Shown here: positions 24,903 to 35,653 of the stretch, piece by piece
How the letters are laid out: every line of letters starts with the position of its first letter
How positions within the stretch are numbered: position 1 is the first letter of the stretch
Assembly (NCBI RefSeq): GCF_003627995.1
Contig: NZ_CP032707.1
Location: forward strand, 2,938,430 to 3,002,429
Origin: Brevundimonas naejangsanensis
GTDB lineage: Bacteria > Pseudomonadota > Alphaproteobacteria > Caulobacterales > Caulobacteraceae
Length of the DNA stretch: 64,000 nucleotides
Reading direction: 5' to 3'
Translations under genes and position numbers: made by a program
Notes under the pieces: generated by a model
Database searches by the model: none
Told to the model about the DNA's origin: nothing
The model's input: only the letters and a program-made list of their open reading frames with translations

Positions 24903-27116
24903 TCAGCGGAACTTCCTCATCCCGCGCGGCCCTTGGCGGCCTGCCCCGGCGCGCTTGCCCAGCCAGTCCTTCCAGTCGGGCCAGTTGCGGCGGCGGCCGC
25001 CGCCGTCGGCCCATTCCGGCCCCGCTTCGGCGTTGAACACCGCCACGTCGACCAGGCCGCCCTGCTTGTAGTTCTGCAGCTTCACGCCCTTGCCGCGGCC
25101 CATTTCGGGCAGTTCGGCCAGGGGGAAAATCAGCGCCTTGATGTTCTCGCCGATGACGGCGACGTGGTCGCCCTGCGGCTGGCTGGGCACGCGCAGCATG
25201 GCCAGCATCTCGCCGTTCAGCACCTGCTTGCCGCCGCGCTTCTGGGCCAGAAGGTCGTTCTCGGGTGCCACGAAGCCGTAGCCCGCCTTCGACGCGATCA
25301 GCAGCTTCGCGCCCGGCTCATGCGCCACGACATTGATAATGTCGGCCTTCTCGTCCAGGTCGATCATCAAGCGCAGCGGCTCGCCATGGCCGCGCCCGGA
25401 GGCCAGCTTGTCGGCGCCGATGGTAAAGATGCGTCCATCCGAGGCGCCGACCAGCAGCTTGTCCGTCGTATAGGCCGGCACCAGGAAGCCCAGCTTGTCG
25501 CCTTCCTTGAACTTCAGTTCGGACGGATCGTCGACCTTGCCCTTGGCGGCGCGGATCCAGCCGCGATCCGACAGGATGACGGTGATCGCCTCGCGCGGGA
25601 TGAAGGCTTCCGGCGCCACGAAGGCCGAGGCGTCGACCGCCTCGCCGATCACCGTGCGGCGCGGCGAGATCAGGGCCTTTCGCACGGCCTCCAGCTCCTT
25701 GCCGATGGCCTTCCACTGCTTGGCCTCGGAAGACGTCAGCGCTTGCAACGCCGCAAGTTCTTCCGACAGCTCCTTGAATTCCTTCTCGATCGTCATCTCT
25801 TCGAGACGGGCCAGCTGGCGCAGGCGGGTGTCGAGGATGAAGTCCGCCTGCACCTCGGTCAGGTTGAAGCGGGCGATCAGTTCGGCCTTGGGATGCTCTT
25901 CCTCGCGGACGATGCGGATGACCTCGTCCAGGTTCAGGAAGACGATGCGCAGGCCTTCCAGCAGGTGCAGGCGCTTCTCGACGCGGGCGATGCGCCACTG
26001 GCTGCGGCGGTTCAGCACCACGCGGCGGTGATCCAGGAAGGCCCGCAGGCAGTCCTTCAGCCCCATGACGCGCGGCGTGCCGGTGGCGTCCAGCACGTTC
26101 ATGTTGATGGGGAAGCGCGTCTCCAGGTCGGAAAGCTTGAACAGGCTTTCCATAAGCACTTCAGGCTCTACCGTCCGGGACTTGGGTTCCAGGATCAGGC
26201 GGATGTCCTCGGCCGACTCGTCGCGGACGTCGCCCAGCAGCGGCGCCTTCTTGTTCTCGATGAGGTCGGCCAGCTGTTCGATCAGCTTGGACTTCTGCAC
26301 CTGATAGGGGATTTCGGTGACGACGATGCGCCAGACGCCCCGGCCCAGGTCCTCGGTGTCCCAGGCGGCGCGCAGGCGCACCCCGCCCCGGCCCGTCTCA
26401 TAGGCGTCCAGGATGGAGGCATGACCTTCCACCGACACGCCGCCGGTCGGGAAGTCCGGCCCCGGCACGATCTTGACCAGGTCTTCGGTCGTGGCGTCCG
26501 GCTGCTCCAGCAGCAGGTGGCAGGCGTCGATCAGTTCGCCGACGTTGTGCGGCGGGATCGAGGTGGCCATGCCGACCGCAATGCCCGACGAGCCGTTGGC
26601 CAGCAGGTTGGGGAAGCCCGCCGGCAGAACAACAGGCTCCTCGTCCTGATCGTCATAGGTGGGGCGGAAGTCGACGGCGTCCTGATCGATGCCGTCCAGC
26701 AGCAAGACGGCGGCGGGCGTCAGCTTGCACTCGGTGTAGCGCATGGCCGCCGCGCTATCGCCGTCGATGTTGCCGAAGTTCCCCTGCCCGTCCACCAGCG
26801 GATAGCGCTGGGCGAAGTCCTGGGCCAGGCGCACCAGCGCCTCATAGATGGAGGCGTCGCCGTGCGGGTGATAGCCGCCCATGACCTCGCCGACGACCTT
26901 GGCGCATTTGCGCGCCGCCGCCTGCGGGTTCAGCCGCATCTGGTGCATGGCGTACATGATGCGCCGGTGCACCGGCTTGAAGCCGTCGCGCACGTCGGGC
27001 AGGGCGCGGTTGGTGATGGTCGACAGGGCGTAGGCCAGATAGCGGCGCGACAGCGCCTCGCCCATCGGTTCTTCGACGATGCGGCCGCCGTCGGGCGTCG
27101 GGGTGTGGATGGTCAT
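24903..27116 (-). CDS. parC: DNA topoisomerase IV subunit A
   Basis: 737 residues; the ATG before [10 protein letters not shown] is preferred to a TTG five codons earlier. The breakage-reunion domain has [29 protein letters not shown] and catalytic Tyr127 in [13 protein letters not shown]. The C-terminal part is the shorter, degenerate beta-pinwheel of ParC and not the six-blade form of GyrA, and it ends in a basic Arg/Gly tail. At the position of the quinolone-contact Ser80 of E. coli ParC there is alanine; Glu84 is kept (Glu92). Confidence 0.94.
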   Translation of the reverse strand: MTIHTPTPDGGRIVEEPMGEALSRRYLAYALSTITNRALPDVRDGFKPVHRRIMYAMHQMRLNPQAAARKCAKVVGEVMGGYHPHGDASIYEALVRLAQDFAQRYPLVDGQGNFGNIDGDSAAAMRYTECKLTPAAVLLLDGIDQDAVDFRPTYDDQDEEPVVLPAGFPNLLANGSSGIAVGMATSIPPHNVGELIDACHLLLEQPDATTEDLVKIVPGPDFPTGGVSVEGHASILDAYETGRGGVRLRAAWDTEDLGRGVWRIVVTEIPYQVQKSKLIEQLADLIENKKAPLLGDVRDESAEDIRLILEPKSRTVEPEVLMESLFKLSDLETRFPINMNVLDATGTPRVMGLKDCLRAFLDHRRVVLNRRSQWRIARVEKRLHLLEGLRIVFLNLDEVIRIVREEEHPKAELIARFNLTEVQADFILDTRLRQLARLEEMTIEKEFKELSEELAALQALTSSEAKQWKAIGKELEAVRKALISPRRTVIGEAVDASAFVAPEAFIPREAITVILSDRGWIRAAKGKVDDPSELKFKEGDKLGFLVPAYTTDKLLVGASDGRIFTIGADKLASGRGHGEPLRLMIDLDEKADIINVVAHEPGAKLLIASKAGYGFVAPENDLLAQKRGGKQVLNGEMLAMLRVPSQPQGDHVAVIGENIKALIFPLAELPEMGRGKGVKLQNYKQGGLVDVAVFNAEAGPEWADGGGRRRNWPDWKDWLGKRAGAGRQGPRGMRKFR

Positions 27117-27219
27117 ACGACTTCGAATCAATGATCGGACGAGGAAAGTCTAGCGCAGCCGAGGCCTGACGCCGGGATTGTCCGCGCCTAACTGTGCAGA
27201 AACGCGCGAAGGAGCCCCG

Positions 27220-27285
27220 ATGAAGGCCGCGCGCGTCCCGCTGGGGCGCCCTGACCTCATGGCTGACCTGCGGCGCCTGCTGTAA
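27220..27285 (+). CDS. Possible 21-codon small ORF upstream of dipZ
   Basis: ATG preceded by AAGGAG at five bases, encoding MKAARVPLGRPDLMADLRRLL and a TAA stop (21 residues, given here as two parts: MKAARVPLGRPD and LMADLRRLL). It lies 72 bases before dipZ in a 240-base intergenic region that otherwise shows no gene. The strong ribosome site is the only support; there are no homologues I recognise. Confidence 0.25.
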   Translation: MKAARVPLGRPDLMADLRRLL

Positions 27286-27356
27286 CCACAGGCCGTCCCG
27301 CGCGTTGTCGGAAGCGTGATCCGGTCCGCCCAGGGAGGCGATCCAGGGACGACGCC

Positions 27357-29087
27357 ATGCTGCTGCTCCTGTTGTCCTATCTGGCCGGCGCGCTGACCAT
27401 TCTCAGCCCCTGCATCCTGCCGGTCCTGCCCTTCGTCTTCGCCCGTGCGGGCCAGCCCTTCGTGAAGAGCGGCCTGCCGCTGCTGGTCGGCATGGCGCTG
27501 ACCTTCGCGGGCGTCGCGACCTTGGCGGCGGTCGGGGGCGGCTGGGCGGTGCAGGCCAATCTGGTTGGGCGCTGGATCGCCCTGGCGGTCATGGCGGTGC
27601 TGGGGCTGACCCTGGTGTTCCCGGCGCTGGCGGACCGGCTGACCCGGCCGCTGGTGGCCCTGGGCTCGCGCCTGACCGAGCGCGCCAATACCGAGCAGCA
27701 AGCCGGCGGCGGCGTCTGGCCCTCCTTCCTGCTGGGGGTGGCGACGGGTCTGCTGTGGGCGCCGTGCGCGGGGCCGATCCTGGGGCTGATCCTGACCGGC
27801 GCGGCGCTGCAGGGGGCCAGCGTCGGCACGACCCTGCTTCTGCTCGCCTACGCCGCCGGGGCCGCCACTTCGCTGGCCCTGGCCCTGCTGGTCGGCGGCA
27901 AGATGTTCCAGGCCATGAAGCAGTCGCTGGGCGTCGGCGAATGGGTGCGAAGGGGCCTGGGCGTGCTGGTGCTGGTCGGCGTCGCCGCCATTACGCTCGG
28001 CCTCGACACCGGCCTGCTGACCCGGCTGTCGAGCAGCGGGACCAACCGCATCGAACAGGCCCTGATCGGCCGCCTCGGCGCCGACCGCGCCATGAACGCT
28101 CCCCCGGCGCCGCTGGACGCCCTGCCCGTCGAAGGGATCATGCCGCCCCTGACCGGCGCGACCGAGTGGATCAACAGCCCGCCGCTGACCACTGAGCAGC
28201 TGCGCGGCAAGGTGGTGCTGATCGACTTCTGGACCTACTCCTGCATCAACTGCGTGCGCGCCATCCCCTATGTCCGCGCCTGGGCCGAGAAGTATCGCGA
28301 TCAGGGCCTGGTGGTGATCGGGGTCCACACGCCCGAGTTCGCCTTCGAGAAGTCGCCCGCCAACGTCCGCGACGCCGTGCGCCGCTTCGGCATCGCCTAT
28401 CCCGTGGCCATGGACAACGACTACGCCGTCTGGCGCGCCTTCCGGAACCAGTACTGGCCCGCCCACTACTTCATCGACGCCCAGGGCCGCATCCGCCACC
28501 ACCACTTCGGCGAAGGCGACTACGACGGCTCCGAACGCGTCATCCAGCAACTGCTCAAGGAGGCCGGCGCCCAGGGCGTCGACCGCTCCATGGTCCAGGT
28601 GACCGCCCGAGGGGCCGAAGCGGCCGCCGACATCGCCGGCATCGCCTCGCCGGAGACCTATGTCGGCTATGCCCGCGCGGAAGGTTTCCGCTCACCCAGC
28701 GGCATCAAGCCCGACGCGCGCCACGCCTACGCCCCGGCGGCGCTGCGGTTGAACCAATGGAGCCTGGCCGGCGACTGGATCGTGCGCGCCGAACACGCCG
28801 ACCTACAGACGGCGGGCGGGCGACTGGCCTTCCGCTTCCAGGCGCGCGACCTGCATCTGGTGATGGGGCCCAGCCGGAGCGACCGGCCCGTGCGCTTCCG
28901 CATCCGGCTGGACGGCCAGGCGCCCGGCGCGGACGCGGGCGTCGACGTCGACGCGCAAGGTGTGGGCCGGATCGACAGCCAGCGCCTGTATCAACTGGTG
29001 CGCCAGGCGGGCGGCGCGCGCGAGCGGACCTTCGAGATCGAGTTCCTCGACCCCGGCGCCCAGGTCTTCGCCTTCACCTTCGGCTGA
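27357..29087 (+). CDS. DipZ-type fusion: CcdA-like transporter, thioredoxin-like and C-terminal domains
   Basis: Carries reducing power across the inner membrane. 576 residues. Residues 1-220 are a CcdA/DsbD-beta-like domain with six membrane segments and the paired cysteines Cys19 (SPCILPVLPF) and Cys137 (WAPCAGPILG). A periplasmic TlpA/thioredoxin-like domain follows with redox motif CINC (296-299). The last ~150 residues resemble the beta-sandwich domain found at the end of DipZ proteins. The likely job is periplasmic thiol reduction; no cytochrome c maturation genes are nearby. Confidence 0.88.
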   Translation: MLLLLLSYLAGALTILSPCILPVLPFVFARAGQPFVKSGLPLLVGMALTFAGVATLAAVGGGWAVQANLVGRWIALAVMAVLGLTLVFPALADRLTRPLVALGSRLTERANTEQQAGGGVWPSFLLGVATGLLWAPCAGPILGLILTGAALQGASVGTTLLLLAYAAGAATSLALALLVGGKMFQAMKQSLGVGEWVRRGLGVLVLVGVAAITLGLDTGLLTRLSSSGTNRIEQALIGRLGADRAMNAPPAPLDALPVEGIMPPLTGATEWINSPPLTTEQLRGKVVLIDFWTYSCINCVRAIPYVRAWAEKYRDQGLVVIGVHTPEFAFEKSPANVRDAVRRFGIAYPVAMDNDYAVWRAFRNQYWPAHYFIDAQGRIRHHHFGEGDYDGSERVIQQLLKEAGAQGVDRSMVQVTARGAEAAADIAGIASPETYVGYARAEGFRSPSGIKPDARHAYAPAALRLNQWSLAGDWIVRAEHADLQTAGGRLAFRFQARDLHLVMGPSRSDRPVRFRIRLDGQAPGADAGVDVDAQGVGRIDSQRLYQLVRQAGGARERTFEIEFLDPGAQVFAFTFG

Positions 29088-29093
29088 GGCGCT

Positions 29094-29825
29094 TTAGAGC
29101 CGCCCCGCCTCGCCCAGCTTGTCGATCATCCAGACGCGGGCGGGCGGCAGGGGCCTGTTCAGGGCGTGGAAGACGAACTGCTCGAGGAAATGCCCGGTCA
29201 ACTCCAGCCCCGCCTTCACGTCCCCTTCGCCCAGGCCCGCCTGCGCCCCCAGCATGAAGGGCGGCAGGGCCAGCAGCTTGTCGGCATAGGGGGCGCCCGC
29301 GTCGCGGCTGACCGCGCGGCCGGTGCGCGGGCTGACCCAGACCAGATCATCCATCGAGCCGGTGGCCGCGCAGCGCGACAGGTCCAGCCCGAAGCCCAGA
29401 TCCTCCAGCAGCCCGGCCTCGAACCGCACGAAGATGGCGGGCCAGACCTCGGGCATGGCGAAGGCCCGCATCAACGCCTCGAAGGCGTAGAAGGCCCCCG
29501 GATGCGGCTCGCGCTCCGGCAGGGCGCCCTGCGCCACCGCCGCGGCGGCGCTGAGGCCGGTCAGGGCCAGGGGATCGTCGAACAGGGCCGCCGGCCCTTC
29601 GCCCACCGGCTCCAGCCGCGCCGAGCCCAGCTGGTCCGAGGTCCGCGCCCGCAGGTCCGCGACCACGCGTGCGCCGGGCTGCAGAAAGGGCCGCATCTTG
29701 CGCGACGCCCCGCCCGCGACATAGGCCGCGCGCCGCCCGTGCCGCTCGGTCAGCAGGTCGACCACCGCCCCCGTGTCGCCATGCGCCCGCGCCGACAGCA
29801 CGAAGGCGTCGTCCTGGACCTCCAT
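29094..29825 (-). CDS. recO: DNA repair protein RecO
   Basis: Recombination mediator that, with RecF/RecR, loads RecA on SSB-coated gaps. 243 residues, with the N-terminal OB-fold (MEVQDDAFVLSARAHGDTGA, VAGGASRKMRPFLQPGA) and a helical C-terminal part including EDLGFGLDLSRCAATG, where many RecO proteins start a zinc site; the other cysteines of that site are missing. Its ATG overlaps the stop of the upstream SnoaL-like gene by one base (TGATG). In many alphaproteobacteria recO follows era; here about 4 kb of other genes intervene. Confidence 0.93.
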   Translation of the reverse strand: MEVQDDAFVLSARAHGDTGAVVDLLTERHGRRAAYVAGGASRKMRPFLQPGARVVADLRARTSDQLGSARLEPVGEGPAALFDDPLALTGLSAAAAVAQGALPEREPHPGAFYAFEALMRAFAMPEVWPAIFVRFEAGLLEDLGFGLDLSRCAATGSMDDLVWVSPRTGRAVSRDAGAPYADKLLALPPFMLGAQAGLGEGDVKAGLELTGHFLEQFVFHALNRPLPPARVWMIDKLGEAGRL

Positions 29826-30280
29826 CAGTCGGCCCGGATCACGCCGACGACGGCGCGCGCCTTGTCGTTCGGCACGGCGAAGCTGAGGACGTACTGCTCG
29901 ATCTTCCAGCCGTCGTCGGTCAGGCGCAGCACGCCCGAGCCGCGCGTCGTCCCATAGGCGTCATTGTCCAGCACCTCGTCGAACCAGGCGACGCAGCGGC
30001 ACTCGATCGGCGCGATGGTCACGGTTCGGGTGACGGGCCGATAGGTCCAGCCCCTGCCTTGCGAGAAATAAGGCATGGCGTAGGCGCGGAACTCCGGCAG
30101 GGTCCAGCGCTCGCCCGCATCGGTCCCGATGAAGCGGGCGTCCGGCGTGAAGGTCGCGAAATAGGCGTCTCCGTCGGCCCGCGACGCCGCGCCGTGCATG
30201 GCGTCCAGCGCGCGCTCGACAGGGGCGGTCTCGGCCGGGGCGGCGGACAGTTGCAGCATCATCAGGGCGGCGGTGATCAT
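29825..30280 (-). CDS. Exported SnoaL/DUF4440-like protein
   Basis: 151 residues. A short hydrophobic N-terminus (MITAALMMLQLSAAPAETAP) looks like a signal peptide cleaved near Ala17. The rest matches the NTF2-like fold of SnoaL-type proteins (FTPDARFIGTDAGERWTLPEF, IECRCVAWFDEVL, LRLTDDGWKIEQYVLSFAV). No catalytic residue set is evident. Overlaps recO by one base, so both are probably translated from one message, although the link to DNA repair looks incidental. Confidence 0.78.
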   Translation of the reverse strand: MITAALMMLQLSAAPAETAPVERALDAMHGAASRADGDAYFATFTPDARFIGTDAGERWTLPEFRAYAMPYFSQGRGWTYRPVTRTVTIAPIECRCVAWFDEVLDNDAYGTTRGSGVLRLTDDGWKIEQYVLSFAVPNDKARAVVGVIRAD

Positions 30281-30325
30281 GACGGTGTTCTAGTCCTGTT
30301 CCCAGGACGGGGGAAGCACCGGCTT

Positions 30326-30469
30326 CCTTCTCCCCTTGTGGGAGAAGGTGGCTCGTGAGGGCCGGATGAGGGGTCTCGCCGAAGCCTGACGAAGGATTGC
30401 GAAGCTGGCGTCCCGCAACCCCTCATCCGTCTGCCTCCGGCAGCCACCTTCTCCCGCAAGGGGAGAAGG
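30326..30469. repeat. Palindromic intergenic element, family A copy 4
   Basis: Ends CCTTCTCCCCTTGTGGGAGA and TTCTCCCGCAAGGGGAGAAG, one base different from a perfect palindrome. The inner arms GGATGAGGGGTCT and AACCCCTCATCC are as in the other copies. It lies in the divergent gap before the VOC protein gene. Confidence 0.85.
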
Positions 30470-30518
30470 ACACTTCGACGGCTCTCGCGCGTTCCGCCCT
30501 GATCCACGGGAGAACGTC

Positions 30519-30959
30519 ATGAAGATCGTCACCAGTCTGAGCTTCCAGGGCCAGTGCCGCGAGGCGCTGGAGTTCTATGCCAAGGTGTTGGGCGGCAAGG
30601 TCACAGCGGCCTTTCCCTTCGGCGACGGCCCGCCCGACATGCCAGTCGATCCCAAATACAAGGACTGGCTGATGCACGGCTGGCTGGAGGTCGGCGACCA
30701 GGCGATCATGGGGGCCGATATGCCGCCCGAGTTCGCGCCCAACATCGACAAGCCCAAGAACGGCTTCGACGTCGCCTATCACACTGACGACGTGGCCAAG
30801 GGCAAGGCGGTGTTCGACGCCCTGGCCGAGGGCGGCAAGGTGGTCATGCCCTTCGCCGAGACCTTCTGGTCGCCGGGCTACGGCAGCCTGATCGACCGTT
30901 TCGGCATCCCCTGGATGGTCAACACCATGCCGGCCCAGGCCTGGAAGCCCGGCGGTTGA
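30519..30959 (+). CDS. VOC family protein, PhnB-like
   Basis: 146 residues folding as one VOC module (two beta-alpha-beta-beta-beta repeats) of the PhnB/3-demethylubiquinone-methyltransferase-like subfamily: FQGQCREALEFYAKVLGGKV at the N-terminus and PFAETFWSPGYGSLIDRFG near the end. Residues that bind metal in glyoxalases (His, Glu) are not clearly conserved. Function unknown. ATG with GGGAGAACG upstream. Confidence 0.87.
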   Translation: MKIVTSLSFQGQCREALEFYAKVLGGKVTAAFPFGDGPPDMPVDPKYKDWLMHGWLEVGDQAIMGADMPPEFAPNIDKPKNGFDVAYHTDDVAKGKAVFDALAEGGKVVMPFAETFWSPGYGSLIDRFGIPWMVNTMPAQAWKPGG

Positions 30960-32585
<1,626 letters not shown>

Positions 32586-32593
32586 CGTCCTTT

Positions 32594-32708
32594 CCTCCCC
32601 ACTTTGTGGGGAGGGGGACCACGAAGTGGTGGAGGGGCTTTACGACGGCGGAACCAAGCGGCCCCGTCGGCTGCGCCGCCGATCCACCTCCCCACGAAGT
32701 GGGGAGGA
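32594..32708. repeat. Palindromic intergenic element, family B copy 1
   Basis: Ends CCTCCCCACTTTGTGGGGAGG and CCTCCCCACGAAGTGGGGAGG (21 bases, split here by description: CCTCCCCAC plus its complement). Between them are ACCACGAAGTGGTGGAGGGGC and GCGGAACCAAGCGGCCCC. Related copies occur near 44.0 and 50.8 kb. Confidence 0.82.
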
Positions 32709-32719
32709 GATGCCCAACC

Positions 32720-33961
32720 TTACCGATGCAGACCGGTCGGGAACGGGCGGCCCAGGGCCTCGGCCATGGCCTGCTGGCTGATCATGAAGACCTGATCGCG
32801 CAGGTGGTAGTTGTTGGACAGGACCACCACCGTCACGTCCGCCTCGGGCTGATACAGCACCAGGTTGCGGAACCCGGCCCAGCTGCCGGTGTGGTAGATC
32901 TGGCGGTCGTCAAAGGCCGGCGAGACCTGTCGGCCCAGGTTGTTGACGTAGAGGCCGTAGCCATAGGCCCGGTGCGGCCGCCCACGTTCCTTGGGCGTGT
33001 TCTCCGGAGCGTGATCGGCGACCATCTGGGCGTAGGCCGTCTCGCTGAGCAGGTGGCCGCGGTGCAGCGCCCGGTTCCACGCCAGCATGTCGTCCAGCGT
33101 CGAATAAAGGGCGCCCGCGCCGAACACGACGCTGACGTTGGCGATCGGCTGGGGCGTCAGGCCGCCGGGGAACAGGCCGTAGCCCATGGCCAGGCCCTGC
33201 GCATCCGCCTTGGCGTCCGAGCCGGTGTCCTTCAGACCCAGGGGCTTGAGGATCGCCTGCTCCAGATAGGTCTCGAACGGCATGCCGCTGGCCTTGGCCA
33301 CGATATCGGCGGCCAGGTTGTAGGCGGCGTTGTCGTAGCGGATCTTGGTCCCCGGCTGGAACTGCAGCCGATAGCGGGCCGAGGTCTGGGTCAGCTCCTC
33401 GGGCGTGCGCGGGGTGACGCGGATGCGGCCCCACTCGGCCTGGGCCATCAGGTCGGGAATGCCCGAGGTGTGCGACAGCAGGTGATGGATGCGCAGCGGC
33501 TGCCAGGCGTCGGGACACGGGTCGATCCATTTGCACACCGGATCATCGACCGACAGCTTGCCCTGATCCTGAAGCGTCAGGACGGCGGCGGCGGTGAACT
33601 GCTTGGACACCGAGGCCAGTCGGAAGCGGGTGTCCAGGGCCAGCGGCTGGTCCTGCTCATAGTTCGCCTTACCGTAGACCTGGCGGAACAGGACCTGGTC
33701 GCCTTTGGCCACCAGGACGGCGCCCATGAACTGCTTGCGCTCGGCCAGGTGATCCAGACGCGCCTTCAGCTGAGGCAGCTCCTCGACCACCTGAACTGGC
33801 GGTCGCTTGGGCAGCTTGGGCTGCAGAACCGTGGCCGCCTGGGTCTCGGGCGCGACGGCGTGGACCAGCCACGCGCCTGCCCCGGCCGAGATCAGGCCGA
33901 CGGCGACGAGAGAACCGAGGAACCAGGGCTTTCCGCCCGCGGTCTTGGGGACGATGAACAC
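32720..33961 (-). CDS. Serine hydrolase, beta-lactamase/class C PBP-like family
   Basis: 413 residues, GTG start five bases after the era stop. A membrane anchor (about 14-36) precedes a beta-lactamase-fold domain, with the nucleophile motif SVSK (Ser117, Lys120), a YDN segment and [11 protein letters not shown]. The third KTG-type motif is replaced by something like HTGSWAGF near the C-terminus. Such proteins are mostly esterases or peptidases; a true beta-lactamase role is unlikely. It is probably the last gene of lepB-rnc-era. Confidence 0.87.
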   Translation of the reverse strand: MFIVPKTAGGKPWFLGSLVAVGLISAGAGAWLVHAVAPETQAATVLQPKLPKRPPVQVVEELPQLKARLDHLAERKQFMGAVLVAKGDQVLFRQVYGKANYEQDQPLALDTRFRLASVSKQFTAAAVLTLQDQGKLSVDDPVCKWIDPCPDAWQPLRIHHLLSHTSGIPDLMAQAEWGRIRVTPRTPEELTQTSARYRLQFQPGTKIRYDNAAYNLAADIVAKASGMPFETYLEQAILKPLGLKDTGSDAKADAQGLAMGYGLFPGGLTPQPIANVSVVFGAGALYSTLDDMLAWNRALHRGHLLSETAYAQMVADHAPENTPKERGRPHRAYGYGLYVNNLGRQVSPAFDDRQIYHTGSWAGFRNLVLYQPEADVTVVVLSNNYHLRDQVFMISQQAMAEALGRPFPTGLHR

Positions 33962-33965
33962 GAGA

Positions 33966-34940
33966 TTAGACGTCGAACTCCAGGCCGAACTGGGCGTACA
34001 ATGCCTTGGAATCCTGCCACTTGGGATCGACCTTCACGGTCAAAAACAAGTGAACGGGCCGGCCGAAGATCTCGATCAGCTCCTCGCGGGCCTTCTGGCC
34101 GATCCATTTCAGGGTCTGGCCGCCCTTGCCCAGGACGATGGGCCGCTGGCTCTCGCGCTCAACATAGATGGTCTGCTCGATGCGGGCCGAGCCGTCAGCG
34201 CGCTCCTCGAAGCTGGTGGTCTCGACCGCCGCTGAATAGGGCAGTTCCTCGTGGACGCGCAGATAGACCTTCTCGCGCGTGATCTCGGCGGCCAGGACGC
34301 GCAAGGGAACGTCCGCCGACTGGTCCTCGGGATACAGCCACGGCCCTTCGGGCATGGCCTGGGCCAGGCGCTTCTTCAGGTCGTCCACGCCGTCGCCGGT
34401 CTCGGCCGAGATCATGAAGACCTCGGAATAGACGCCCGTCTCGAACAGGCGCTGCGACAGGGCCAGCAGGGTGTCGCGGCGCATGCCGTCGATTTTGTTC
34501 AGGGCCAGGATGACCTTGGTGTCGGTCGCCTTCAGATTGGCGATGATGGTCTCGGTGTCCTCGGCCGAGCGGCGGTCGGCGGCCGTGCCCTCCTTGCCCT
34601 CGGCGGCGATGTGCGACTGGGCGTCGACCAGGTGGACCACCACGTCGGCGTCCTGCGCCCCGGCCCAGGCCGAGGCGACCATGGCGCGGTCCAGGCGGCG
34701 GCGCGGCGTGAAGACGCCGGGCGTGTCCACCAGCACGATCTGGGCGTCGCCCTCGATGGCGATGCCGCGCACGGGGAAGCGCGTGGTCTGGACCTTCTGG
34801 GTGACGATCGAGACCTTGGAGCCCGTCAACCGGTTCACCAGCGTCGACTTGCCCGCATTGGGCGCGCCGATGATGGCGGCGAAGCCCGCGTGCTGGCCGT
34901 TGGTGTCGTCGTGGCCGGTGGGTTGGGTGGTCTCGGTCAA
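33966..34940 (-). CDS. era: GTPase Era
   Basis: Essential GTPase for 16S rRNA processing and 30S assembly. 324 residues. G1 GAPNAGKS (25-32), G3 DTPGVF, G4 NKID, then the C-terminal KH domain with [16 protein letters not shown], which binds the 3' end of 16S rRNA. The N-terminal 20 residues are a short extension. Four-base ATGA overlap with the rnc stop. Part of lepB-rnc-era. Confidence 0.96.
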   Translation of the reverse strand: MTETTQPTGHDDTNGQHAGFAAIIGAPNAGKSTLVNRLTGSKVSIVTQKVQTTRFPVRGIAIEGDAQIVLVDTPGVFTPRRRLDRAMVASAWAGAQDADVVVHLVDAQSHIAAEGKEGTAADRRSAEDTETIIANLKATDTKVILALNKIDGMRRDTLLALSQRLFETGVYSEVFMISAETGDGVDDLKKRLAQAMPEGPWLYPEDQSADVPLRVLAAEITREKVYLRVHEELPYSAAVETTSFEERADGSARIEQTIYVERESQRPIVLGKGGQTLKWIGQKAREELIEIFGRPVHLFLTVKVDPKWQDSKALYAQFGLEFDV

Positions 34941-35653
34941 ATTACGCCTTCTCGTTTCAATAGGGCGACGGCGGCGGCCTTTTCCGCCTCCTGTCGCGAA
35001 CGTCCCTGGGCGCGGGCCGGTTCATAGCCGGTCACCGACGCCTCGACCGTGAAGGTCGGCGCGTGGTCCGAACCGATGCGCTGGACGACCTCATAGGTCG
35101 GCAGCGGGCGGCCCTGGCCTTGCGCCCACTCCTGCAGGGCGGACTTGGGATTGGTCACGGCCGGCGCCGGGGGCGCGGCCAGTTCTTCGGCCCAGGCGCG
35201 CTCGAACACGGCCTGGGCGGCGATCAGGCCGCCGTCGCGATAGACGGCCGCCAGAACAGCCTCGACAGCATCGGCGATGACTCCGGCCTTTCTGCGGCCA
35301 CCGGTCTTGGTCTCGCCGGGCGACAGGCGCAGGGCGTCGCCGACGCCCAGCCGTTCGCCCACGCGAGCGCAGGCGCTCTTGTCCACCAGGGCGTGCAGCC
35401 GAGCCGACAGCTGGCCCTCATCCGCCGCCGGGAAGTCGCGCACCAGCCGGTCCGCGACCAGAAGGCCCAGCACCCGGTCGCCCAGGAACTCCAGCCGTTC
35501 GTTGTCCGGCGGAACCTGCGGCCCCGCCCCCTCGCCCACGCTGGAATGCGTCAGGGCGTGCTCCAGCAGGGAGGCGTCGGCGAAGTCGTGTCCCAGTCGG
35601 CGGCGCAGGGCCGCCACGGCCTCGGCGCGCACGTTCGTGCGTCCGTTCGCCAT
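34937..35653 (-). CDS. rnc: Ribonuclease III
   Basis: Double-strand-specific endonuclease that processes rRNA and structured mRNAs. 238 residues: an RNase III domain with the signature NERLEFLGDRVLGL (about 51-64) and acidic metal ligands, then a dsRNA-binding domain (about 160-232, with LQEWAQGQGRPLPTYEVVQR). One-base overlap with lepB (TGATG) upstream and four-base overlap with era downstream. Confidence 0.96.
   Translation of the reverse strand: MANGRTNVRAEAVAALRRRLGHDFADASLLEHALTHSSVGEGAGPQVPPDNERLEFLGDRVLGLLVADRLVRDFPAADEGQLSARLHALVDKSACARVGERLGVGDALRLSPGETKTGGRRKAGVIADAVEAVLAAVYRDGGLIAAQAVFERAWAEELAAPPAPAVTNPKSALQEWAQGQGRPLPTYEVVQRIGSDHAPTFTVEASVTGYEPARAQGRSRQEAEKAAAVALLKREGVI

Noticed and set aside
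32720..33961. A true antibiotic beta-lactamase
   Set aside because: It has the SxxK fold but lacks a clear KTG motif and is membrane-anchored, which fits housekeeping serine hydrolases better.
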